This document shows positions 23,443 to 35,400 of a stretch of 64,000 nt of DNA, piece by piece. A model generated the notes under the pieces. It was given only the letters and a program-made list of their open reading frames with translations, had not been told where the DNA came from and made no database searches. This DNA comes from Lanius collurio. Its lineage: Eukaryota > Chordata > Aves > Passeriformes > Laniidae. The position numbers and the translations under genes were made by a program. Within the stretch, counting starts at the first letter, position 1. Every line of letters starts with the position of its first letter. The stretch spans positions 4,125,121-4,189,120 of the forward strand of contig JACBWW010000051.1 in NCBI GenBank assembly GCA_020086605.1, in the 5' to 3' direction.

Positions 23443-26400
23443 CTGTGGGATGGAAAAAATGAGAAGGCTGATGCCAAAATGTCTGAATAATTAGTAACCA
23501 GTAGAAACAAAAGATTTTAATAAAATTCTAAATAATTATCAGTATCATAAAAATATACAAGGTCCAGTAAATACCACCAGATGAACTGTTCCCATTCCTG
23601 CCATGATCTGGAGCTCAGAGCTCTGTGTACCAGCTGCTGCAATGTTTATAATTAATTTATGCAGTCTCAGTCTGGTTAGTACACGCTGTTGTCAATCTGC
23701 TGGTTGTGATGGCTGTGCTTGGGAGCTGGGAGGTGCCTGATCAGCTCAGGGGGCTCTGTCTCCATCAGAACTGCCAGGGGTGTGCTGAGCAGGCTGCCTG
23801 GTGCCAGCAAATCCACACAGTCCTGCTGGCTGGGGCTGAGCCACCGGTCTGGGAGCAAAGCTGTAGCTTGGCAGGCATGGATCAGCTCTGCACTGCCCTT
23901 ATCTGGTATCTCAGGGGGAAACAAGCCTTCCCTGACCAGCCACGTGCATTCCTAAAGGCTGTGTTCTAAGGCCACTCCCTGACTGCAAACAGCACAGCCT
24001 GATTCTACTTCCAGCAATAACAATATTCTCCCAAGAATAACTCTAAGGCAATAAGCAGAATTCCACCCCAGGAGAACCTGACACTTGGGAATGAGGCAGG
24101 AGATCCCTTACAATGAAGAGAAATAGTGTGAAAAACACACAGTACCTCTTTTCCTTTTAAGCTGGTTCCTAACAAATACAAGTGCTCCTGCTCCTGGTAG
24201 CGGATCTGGATGTTGTACACTTTGTCTCTGTACAGCACCATCAGGACATAAGGGTGAGTAACAGTTTTACGTGAGCTGTCTCTCACCAGGAAAGTTCCAT
24301 CCTGAAACATGAGAAAATGAAAGATGACAAATAGCAGACACTTGTGGGTTTGATCACTGTGAAAACCTTAGCTGCAGCACTCCTGCTCTTAAGTGTTTTT
24401 TCTTTCTGAAATCTTTTTCCTTTCTGATAAGAGAAACTGCACTATTAAAGCATTCAGGTCATTTGACAAATGTGTTGTCTTTTAGTTTGCTACTTAAAAT
24501 TTTCCTCTCTATTCCAAAAGCAGATTTTCAGGGAAGGTAGGAAAGGTGTTAAATGAGGAAGAGATTCCATTAAAGGAGGAAGTAAAATATCAAAGACCAA
24601 ACCTCACATCACTTTAACCAGAAGTTCATTTCTGCTAAGTGCCCATCAACGTTCCTATGGGATGTACTTATAGACAGCTTAAAATGATGACATTGTCTGC
24701 ATAATTCAGGTAAAGGCAGTGATGCTGTATCACTGCTTAATTTCAGATCTAGTTTGACAATTCCTCCATGGAAACCCCTTTATAAAGGCACTAAATGGGA
24801 CCTCATAAGCTGGACTTTATGACTGGAGCCCCTGGCGTGGTGCAGGTGCCATTTTCAGCTCATGGCACGTGCTGTGAGGCAGCACAGAGCAACCTCAGCT
24901 CCCACAGCAAAGGGATAGAATTCTACAGCTCTTTATGATTTTAATTGATTTCCACAGGCACAGATGAGCCTTGTCCTTCCTTTTGCTGCTCCTGGGGCCA
25001 GCTGAGTGGGGATGCCCAGCCCTTGGCAGGTACCTTGTTTATCCTGCGGAGCGCCGCCTCTGCCTCGGGCCGGCTGACAAAAGCCACGTACCACTCCTCC
25101 TTCAGAGAGCCCTGGGGCTGGGGACAGGACAAGGACAAAGTCAGTGCCAGGGAATGGCAACACGCACATTAGGAGAGAGAAACCTCAGTGTGAGGGGTAT
25201 TTGGGTCTATGTGCAGAACCTCTGAGGGTATGAGTTTCAGGGATCATACTGCTCTAAGTGATCCTGCTCCTGGAAAGTGGTGCTAAATTGTTTTAAATTA
25301 TCTGCTCACTTTGATAAACTTGAAAATATTACAGATCTAGCTATAATGTCCCTGCAAGTAAGAGAAGAAAACAGATATTTCCAAATATTTTAAGAAAAAG
25401 ATTTTAAGTGGCATGTTCTCTTTTGTTTACCTGGACACCAGGCACAAAGGCATCCTTTGCCTTTTTTTGTCTGTTTTTTAACTATCATCTGAGACAATAA
25501 TGCAGACTTCCTTTGAATATAATGTGTTTGGCTGCCCAGTGTTATCACCACGAGGGGTTTGCTCTAAACTTGTTTTATTTAAGGAAATGTGAAGGAAAAA
25601 TGCACTTAAAAGAATGAGTCCTTTACTCATCAAAGTTTTGTGGGAGAAGAACTGAAAATCTAATGCTACTTGAAGGTAGTTGTGCAAAACAAGTAACCCA
25701 GCAACCAAGTATTTTTATTTTGTTTATCAATTGCTGTTTTTCTTGGTGAGGACAAAATAAGGCACTACAGTTTGACACAGAAAAGGAAACTGAAAGCACT
25801 CAGTAGCCTCCTGACAGTGGCTACTGACTAGAAAAACAACTTTGAAAGATGTTCTCTCTCAAAAGCAGAAAATTTGCTGTTGTTATCATTACAGTTCATG
25901 TTTTGTACCTCATCTTCCTCTGTGTTTGTCTGGTGAACAGTCTGCCTGCCAGGAATTGGCAGTGGGGGTCTCATGTCAGCAGGGCCTCTGGAAGGAGATC
26001 TGCTGTTGCTGCCTTCAAAGATACAAAAGTAGAAAAACAATGTTAAAACCAGGAAAATAATTTCATCTGTGCAGCCAGGGTGTAGGATCTTGATTTTATG
26101 AAGCATGAAGTACTTGTATTGCCCTGCTACTGAGACATCTGGAATTGATTTGAAATCAGATTTAGGCTTCTCTGTGAGAACCAGGTTCTTTACATAATTT
26201 CATCCTTGGTGCACTTGGGCTTTAACTGAGCTCTTGCAGTTCAGATTTCCACAAGAACAGATGAACTTGAAATAGAGGTGACAATTTATCAGTTTCTGCA
26301 CCACAGTTATTCACTCAAGAGCAACTTAGTTTCTTTAGAGACAGAAGTAATGTTGTCTCTTTGCAACCCTTGCCTTCTCAGCAATTAGAAAGTAAAAAAT

Positions 26401-29400
26401 GTCACTGTAGGACACTGACAGCTGCCACCATATGCAAAAAATTACTTGTGAAGAAATTGATGTCTAAGTTTTCTTTATTTTTTTTCCTACCTGATAAATA
26501 TGGAGCATATTTCACATGAAAAGCATTTGCTAACCTTTTTTGGAAGTGTCAGCACACCACAGTGATTTGCATACCTCAGCTCTCAATACTGTACAGAAAA
26601 GGAGGGTTACATGAAGTTTTGACACTGGTTTAACTAGGCAGGAAGTCCAAACTTAATGAGGGAAACAAAGCCCAAAATCTTTGATTCAGACTAGGGAAGG
26701 TACACAAGATGCCTTTCAGGAATTTGACAGTTTTCTGTTCACAGACAAAGCAGAAACATCCATAGGAAAAAAAAAACTACTATATTGACTGCACCGAAAC
26801 TACCCTTCAATTTTCAATTGCTTAAAAAAGAGAAAAAATGTAAGAATGCAGGATACGAACCTGGATGGAAGCGTGGTGGTAGTGAGCCAGCTGTAGACAG
26901 GTTTCTAGCACTGTTAAAAAAAATAGTATAAATACAACATTTCTCTACAACATTTCTGTGCTCTGATCACCTGACCTGGACTTTGTGCCTGTTTCACAGA
27001 AGGTGAGAGCCCCTTGAGAGCAGTGCAGGGTGAGGAAGAGCCTTCTCTTTCCTCCTTTTTGTTTTTCTTTCCTTCTTTTTGTGTAAGTGGATCCATCTTT
27101 AAGTTTACCTGGAGCTCAGTATCTGGGAATAAGACAACCAGTCCAGGCCAGCAGGATCAATGCAGAGAAGTGCTCCAGCTTGTTGAGTTTTCAGAGGGAG
27201 TGACTCTGTCCTTCCCCAGAGCAGGAAGCTCGGGGGGAGCTCTGTCAGACACTGCTCGCTGTGGGGTTCCACTTATAGAGTTATTTTTCTTGCAGCTTCT
27301 GTAACATTGTTGATAAAAATGCAGTTTCACATTTATGTTGCAAGCTAGGAAGGGCTGCTGGGGCATCCCCCACATGAGGAAAGGCTGAGGGAGCTGGGAA
27401 GCTGACAAGGCCCAGGAGGGATCTTAGAGCACATAAAAAGCTGAGGGGAGAGCCAGGCTCTGCTCACTGGTGCCCAGTGACAAGCCCAGAGGCAGTGAGA
27501 ACAAACTGAAACTCGGGGGTTCCCTCTGAACATCAGGAAACATTTTTTAATGTCAGGGAAACCAAGCACTGGAGCAGGCTGCTGAGAAAGTTGTGGAATC
27601 TTTCTCTTTCCTTGGAGACATTCAAATGCCATCTGGCCAAGGTACCAGGCAGTCTGTTCAAGGTGACCTTGCTTGGGTGGGGGATTGGACCAGAAGACAT
27701 CCAGAGATCTCTGCCAACCTCAACCCACATCCAAAACTGCTCAAAATGGAGTCCCACTCTTCAATTTTTGTTATTATTTTTGGTTTCTTCACCTAATTGA
27801 GAACAAATGGTCTGCACTCCTTTCTTTACTGTTCATATTTCTCTTCTGCTTAAATGAGCTGTTGAAAAGGCTCTGAGATAAATATGCTAATTTTGTTTGC
27901 AGAACAAATACACCCTATCATGACTTGATGTATGGGAGAGAATTAGTCAAAGTGGGGGCCTCTGCTACAGCAAAATTTAGCAATGCTCTTTGAATATAGG
28001 CAGAAGTGCTCATCACAGGAGTAGTTCAATTTGCATATGACCTTGCTATTGCTACTGCAATATTTCTTTTGCTTGGGTGTCAGCAGTTCCAGAGAATGAT
28101 GGCAAATGTGAGGAATTCATCAAAGAGGCATTAAAAGAATACAGACATTAGGAAATGGGCATCAGATGTGGACTTAAGGAGACAACTCTAACTCATCAAA
28201 GTCTAAGTCTGTTGTATGCTACATCAGAAATCAAAATTTAATTAGGGGCTCTTCTGTTTAGCAAATGAAGACATAAAAATCAAATATTTTTAAGTTGAAG
28301 CTGCAAAAAATCAGCAGCAAGGTTCACAATTTTAAATAGGAATTATCAACCATTAGAGTAAAATTTAGTAAAAGGGAGGTGAAATTCTTTCAGATTCAAC
28401 TCCAGACAGCTGGGGTGGTGGGGTTTTGTGGTTTTGAAGTGTGAGGAGTTGCACCTCTAACACTTGAGCTCCTAGAGCATGCAGGACCCCTCTGCCCTAC
28501 ATCCTGCCTGGTTTTGTAGGAGATGATCCCTTCCCAAAAGGACTTGTCATCCTTATGGATCCTGCAGGCAATGGCAGAGATGCCTCAAGAACAGAAGCCT
28601 GGTACCATGGAGGGTCTAAAATACTTCCTTGCCATAAAACAGAGAGATTCATGGTTTTTTCTTAGCTACCTGAGGAACACTCCCTGCTCCACTGATACAG
28701 AGCTTCAGTTCTATGAAGGATTCTCTGGACAGCAGGACCAGCACCAAGGAGCATTTTGTAGAGGGAAGGGCACAGTGAGTAATGAACTGCTCCACTGGTC
28801 ACCTTGTGTGCCTGAGAAGCCCACAGCCACACTCCTGCTGGTTTCTGCTGAACCACCAAGAAACTGAGATTCAAAAGGAATGACCAGTCATGGTGAGACA
28901 AACCTTTCTGCAGCAGGAATGCTGTTGTATCCTGGCTTAGGTGGAGGCTTCATAGATTTGGGTGGGAATGCATTGGAGCTGTATGAGGGCAAGGACAGCT
29001 GTGGCACTGGTCTTTGGGGGGCAGCTGTGGAGAGGAACAGGAGGAAACTTAAATCTTACATGAGACATTCTTAAATGAAGTAAAATGAAGAAATTCTGTC
29101 ACCTTACTGCTGTTTAATTAGATAAACATAATGCAATAAACAGTCCTTGGTGTGTTAGTTACAGATTGTAAACTCATATGGTTAGCTGAGAATTTAAAAG
29201 TAGGTATTAAAATTAAAAATAAACTGGAACAGGCTTGAGCAACATTTACATTTTCTAACTTCTATTTTGGATAAGCCACAACTGAGGTATCCCAACTGCA
29301 GCAGAGCTGAAGGTGGTACGTGGTTTCTGTCGTGTTGCTTCTAGGTTTGAGATCACCTTTTGGAACATCTTCCTGAGATTTCCCTCAGCTTGAAATAAAC

Positions 29401-32400
29401 CATTTTCTTTCTGCAGTGTCCTCAGTGCTGAACTAGCAGTAAGAGTGGAACAGGTTAACTGGGCTCTGCACAGCTAAAATAACCTTATTCTTTATGGAGG
29501 CTTAGGGACAGTGGTAATTCACAGAGAGCTGGCCAAATGTCCTGCTTCTCTTATGGAGTCACTTTATCAACTTAATTTTAGAAATCAGCACTCTGCAGTA
29601 ATTTATAAACACTGTTGGTGCATGAAAGAAGTTCTGCTTCTCTTCATAAAAGTGAAAAGCTTGCACAGAGCCTGGTGCCAGCAGGGTCTGCTGAGAACTG
29701 GGAGACACCAGGTTTCTGTTTCCAGCTGTTTGATGCTGTGTGAGGAACACAAATCCCTCTGAAGAAATGCATTTCAAAATAAGAAATTCTGCTGGCTGGT
29801 AACTGGCTGGCTGAAGGAAGCCATTAGCTATTGATTTCCTGGGTTTGTGGCTTTGATATATAAATCTGCATGAGGCACTTTTATAAGAATTCTACAGCCT
29901 ATCAAGGCAGCACCTGACTTTTGAAATGGCTCTAAGGAAACAACTCTGAAATGGTTTCCTTTTAAAGAAAGAGAAAAAGATTTTAAGTTTGAAAAATCAC
30001 TGTAGAAATACTTACTGTCTTCTTCTTCCTAGGGAGACAAAAAAAAAAAGAAAGAAATTAGCAAAATGTTATAGCACAGTTCTCAGTAATGTCTTACAAA
30101 ACAAAATTTGGACATTGGTGAATTTTGAGTGTGGTAATATCTACACTGTCACTTCCCTCTAAAATGTTGAGCTGTTGTTTTGTCTTCATGCAGCTCCAAA
30201 TAATTTTTAAAGTTTTTCTAATTAAAATGCAGCTGTTATTTACAAACAAGATGTGTGGTGGATGACACACAATGCATCTTGACCTAAAATAGTCAGAAAC
30301 TCTCAGGAGATATAAACTTTCCTTATTTCTTCAAGTAAGTGTAGACTCTCAGAATTATCTGAGACTTTTAGGTCAGCTTAAGCTGAAAAAATCCCCAGAA
30401 GCCCAAATCTTCTTTAAGCAAAACTGCTTCCTCCATATCATAGAGCAAATTCTGGGCTCATTCTTCCTGATATCTGAGATAAAGTTCTCAGGGAATAAAC
30501 TGAGCTTGACATGGAAGAACTGTTTAAAAACACCCCATGTGCTGTGAAAGATCCATGAGTATTCATCATAATTTATAACAGAAAGAAGTTTCCTTTTTCC
30601 AGATTTATTAGTTTATACTGGTACTTAATTTAGCTGTAACTCCTATACTTTTAAATACATGCTTTGAGACTGCACTTACTTCATTTTTCTTGTGTGGTGG
30701 CCAACTCTGCCTGAAATGAAAACAAAACACTCATTATAGGTGGAATACTAATTAATTTCATGTGCATTAGGCTGTATTTTCAACTAGAACATGAATTTAT
30801 AGTAAGTTTTAAAGACCAAGGGATGCTGAAACATTTTTTCCTCAGAAAAATATCTAAGATTCTAATTTCCAGCCATAATCTAAGCCATTATTCTAGTCCT
30901 TAGCCCGTCTTGATTTTATCAACAAGGAAAATGTCTGATGAATTGATTGTAAGATTAGAGCTTAAAACAAGTTTGTTCAATGATGAAACATTAGTCTTCA
31001 ATCTTGAACTCATTTATAATATTTGGCAACACTGCTGGAGCACATAATAAGAATATCAGGCTTTGTTTCTCTGATAAACTATCCTGGCTGATTGGCAGAT
31101 CTCAATTATTTCTTATCTTATCTTAAGTTCAGTCAGTGTTCAGCCTCCAGCTTGTCTAAAAAATGCTGGAGAATGATCGAGTTCTGCTAGAAAATGCTGT
31201 TGGCTGTTAAGAAGGAGTTTTTCAGGGTAATAAAATCAATGGGACAAAAGTATAACTCTCCTAACACCCTAAACCAGCAGCAAGAGAATTCATGTAAGAA
31301 TGTTCCCTAAAGCAAGGACTTGATCTGGTGGAAAAACCATGGATCAGATACATCATTGTACAACTGGAAATGAATCATGTCCCACGTGATGGCTCCTTCA
31401 GACAGGACTGGAGAGAGGTTTTTCTGCATCCACCCCTTTCTGCAGCCTAGAACACACCCTGTGCATATTCATAAACCAAAACTTTGATACCCACAGGCCC
31501 TGCTGTCATGCAGTACCAGTAAATCAGACCATCCTGTGTTGCTTGCCCCTGTTTTTGTTAATTTTAATTTCTCCTTTACTGAATTTCAATTCAATGAGCA
31601 CTTACTTTCCAGGGTTTTGCTTCCTTAGAGCAGGTGGATTGCCTCTGTCATATCTGTCACTTGGTGGGACAGGAGGTTTGGGCATCATTGCTAACTGTTC
31701 TCCCAGGGATCTAAAGCAGGAGCAAGATGATAAAATAAAGGCAAAAAGCTGCTTAATAACTGGGTAATACTGGAATTGAGAAGATCATTTGCAGAGGACA
31801 AACCCTTACCTTAGCTGTGAAACCAGAGGCTGTAAAACAACAAGGAATAGTTAAGAGAATGTGTAAGTGTATCAAAATAGGCAAAAACTATCAACAATCA
31901 CAAAAAAAAAATATTTACCTTTTCAGGAATGCTTGGCTTCTTCCCTGAAAATAGCAAAATCTTACATTTAGAAAAAATGGAAGTAAATTAATTAAACTTC
32001 CTATGAAATAAATGACTTTTGAATAAAACTGAAAGTTACTCTTGCAGGTTGAAGCTCTCAGCCTCCTGAGATGTAAGCCAGAAAAAATATTCTGACTTTG
32101 CAAATCATGGCAAAATTGCAATATCTCTTATTAAAGGGAAATTCAAACGTTTTCAACATGTGTCACAATCACATTATCTAAGGTGCAGCTTTGAACTACT
32201 GCATACTTTTTTGCCATTATATAACAGATGAGAGTTTAGATAATAAATAAAATTATACAGTCATATCTGTAGATGCTTTGTATATAATGTGGTTTTCAGG
32301 TCTGAAAGAAATGCCATTTTTTGGGTGTCTTATTAGTCCTCAGGCTTCTTTTAAGTCTGTTGCCACATTGCATACAGCCCTGTACACAGAGTTTCATTAC

Positions 32401-35400
32401 CTTTGTATGCAAAGGTGATTTCCTCCTTTAACCTACTAAATATTTCCTTGTTCAATCACCTCAGTGTCCAGCAAACCTTCATTGCACAGAGTGCTCATCA
32501 AGTCTTTTTGTTCACCTGTCTCACCCAGGGTTGCTGTTTTCTAAATGGAATTTCTCTACCACTTTATAAGTTCTGCTCACACCATTTATTCATAAACAGA
32601 TCACCTCCATTACATTTGGTTGAGCCTTGCTCTTTTGCATTAATTATACACCAATGATGATTTTCAGGAATTAAAGCAACCCCAATGATGTCAATGTAAG
32701 CAAATACTGACCTGATCCTGGGCTTTCTCTTTCATATGGGGGAGCAAGGCGATCCAGGGAGGGTTTTGTGCTTCTGTCTATAGAAGGAGCTGGGGCTAAA
32801 CACAACAGCTGTGTAAGATAATTTGCTGGGATATGTCAATATATCTTTATTTTGCATTGATTAGAGCTGGTGTTACTTCTTAAAGTAACAAGTGAGGCTC
32901 CTGCATGAGCAGAAGAGAGTGGAAGTGAGGAAAAAGAGGAAGAAGTGAAGTGCTGCACAGTGTGTGGGGAAAGCTTCACAAAGCTGTACTCACGTTTCAA
33001 AGGCTTCACGTTTCTGTCTCTGTTCAAGTCGTTGTTGCTCGGTGGAGGAGGGAAAGCTGGCAGCTAAAACAAGTAGTAAATAAGTGGTTAAAACGTGTCT
33101 CCACCCTTGTGTTTTAGTCTGAGGGTATTAACCCCACCATGCACATTCCTGGTGTGGCACAGCACGAGGAGCAGGTCCTGCTCACTGCAGGAAGGACAGG
33201 ACCCTCCTGCAGCATGACCTACACCCACTGGGTTTGGTTGGGTGCAGAAATGCCCCCATCTGAAGTGTCCCCCAGCCCCCCAGGGGGGTGCATCTTCAGG
33301 GAGGGGGGGTGATGTCAAAGGAAAGAAAGAGGAGCTTCAACAGCACTGCTGTATCTCTGACCCTGCAGCAGACCAGAAGTCCCTCTACCACAGCCTAAAC
33401 CTTGGGTAGCCAGGGGTAGGTTTAGTGTACATCTACCCTGGCAAACACTGAACCTATAATGCCATCTGTCAACAGCACAAGAGCTTTCAGTTTTGAAATA
33501 TTCACAGCAGGGAAAAAAAAGCAATCAAATCTTGGTCATCAATGTTGTGATTATACAATCTCTTACACTTTCATGTGGTCTTAATTCAATTGGATGACTG
33601 CTAGAAAATATAGCTTAGAAAAATGTAACTTTTTTTCAAAACAGAGAGGCATCTCTTACAGTAAAATATATAATTTATGTGGGAGAGGCATTCACAAGTA
33701 GGTGTATATTTCCAGTGCAAGAAATAGTGAAGTAATATGAAATTATTAAATATATTTCTCCCATGAAATTTAATTTTTCCTTGAACAATGGCCACCCTGT
33801 AACAGAGATCAAATCTATTTTGATGGCTGAAATTCTTCCTCTTCATAGACTAGGTGAATAAAAGTGGTATTACATTTGGACTTCTACACTGACAGAGGAA
33901 ATAGGTGAGATATTAAGAAAGGAACATACAGTAGCACTTCTTCCCCCAAATGAGGCTGGTCCTGGGGCTGGGCCAGGTCTCTGGGGTGGTACTGGAGGCT
34001 GATGTGGAGGCTGATGTGGAGGCTGATGTGGAGGCTGATGTGGTGACCTGGTTGTTGAAGGTCTGTCTAAAGAAAACAAAAATCCCAAACTAAACAACTA
34101 TACAGAGTTTGATTATTTGCTACTCATTAGATCTTTATGACAAAGAGCCCTTGCAAGAACCTGGACACTGAATTTAATGTATCACAAAGGCATTGCTGTA
34201 GGATATAATTAGCAGTTGCTTTAGGGTCAGTGTGCTGTGTTGGGAGTTCCAGGCTGGTCTGTGCCCGTGGGGATGAGTCCCTCTCCAGTCTGCTGCCCCA
34301 CAGGATTCATTTTCACTGCCTGCAGCACAGTGTGGGACACACCAGCCAGCCTGGATGGCAGCTCTGTGCTCCTGAGTGGACTCTCCAGCTCCAGGCTGCT
34401 GAGGAATCAGATGTAAAACAAAAATGACAGGCAGAGAAGGCTGATCTTTCTTTTCCCAAGTCCCACTGGAGGTTTTTTGCCACTGTTGTGACAACTTGCT
34501 CTGTCCAGGGTTGCACTGCTAAAGCCCCTGCAGCATGTACAGTGTGTAACTTCAGAGTTTCAAATCAAAGGCCAAACAATGCCCACATCATACAAAACTA
34601 ATCTTTATGCCAACAGAGCTTGTCCAAAGTAGAACATGTAACTTTGAAAGTCACAAACCCACCAGGTCTGTGTCACTAAATCTGGTTCATGAGCTACACT
34701 GTTAACTTCAAGGAAAAACCCTCTATATTCCATTACCTAAAATGTGGCTGATAATTTGGGAAAATCTAATTTATAAATTATTCATAGCACTTAATTTTTA
34801 GTAATTACCGATATAATCTGTGCTGCTTGGAAGTGATTTGGCAGGAAATATGACATTGTGATGTGCTTCATCATTATTGGATGGAGGGGGCTCATAACCA
34901 TCACTGTCATGCTCTGCTTCCTCAGGTTCCTCTGTTGGTGATTCATAGTCAGCCTCATCTTCCTTTTCCTGGTCTTCATCAGGGCTTTCATAATCATCAT
35001 CATCATCCTGGCAAATGAGCATAAAAAGTGGGTGCTGGAACAGAACACTAAATCCTTCAGAGCAGTTTCCTTGTGGGCTTTCACTGGGGTATTTTTCACT
35101 CTGGAAGATACCAAGTTTTTACAACCAGTTGGAGGGAAAAAAAAATCTGTTGCAATAATCTGGGGAAAGGAGGCAACATTCCACTAATGCCTGGAGCACT
35201 CAGGAGCTCAAGAAAGGAACAAATATCATTTGATCCCAGTAAGTGCAGTGGGAGGTCAGGAGAAGGTGCAAGTTCACTGCAATGCATGAAGTGTTTTAGG
35301 GACTAGAGCAGGTACCAGCAAACAATCCAGTGTTCCCAGGAACACCCTGGAGCAGCATTGATGCTGCTGCTCTGAAGCCTTGCTTTCTAACATGTCCTCT

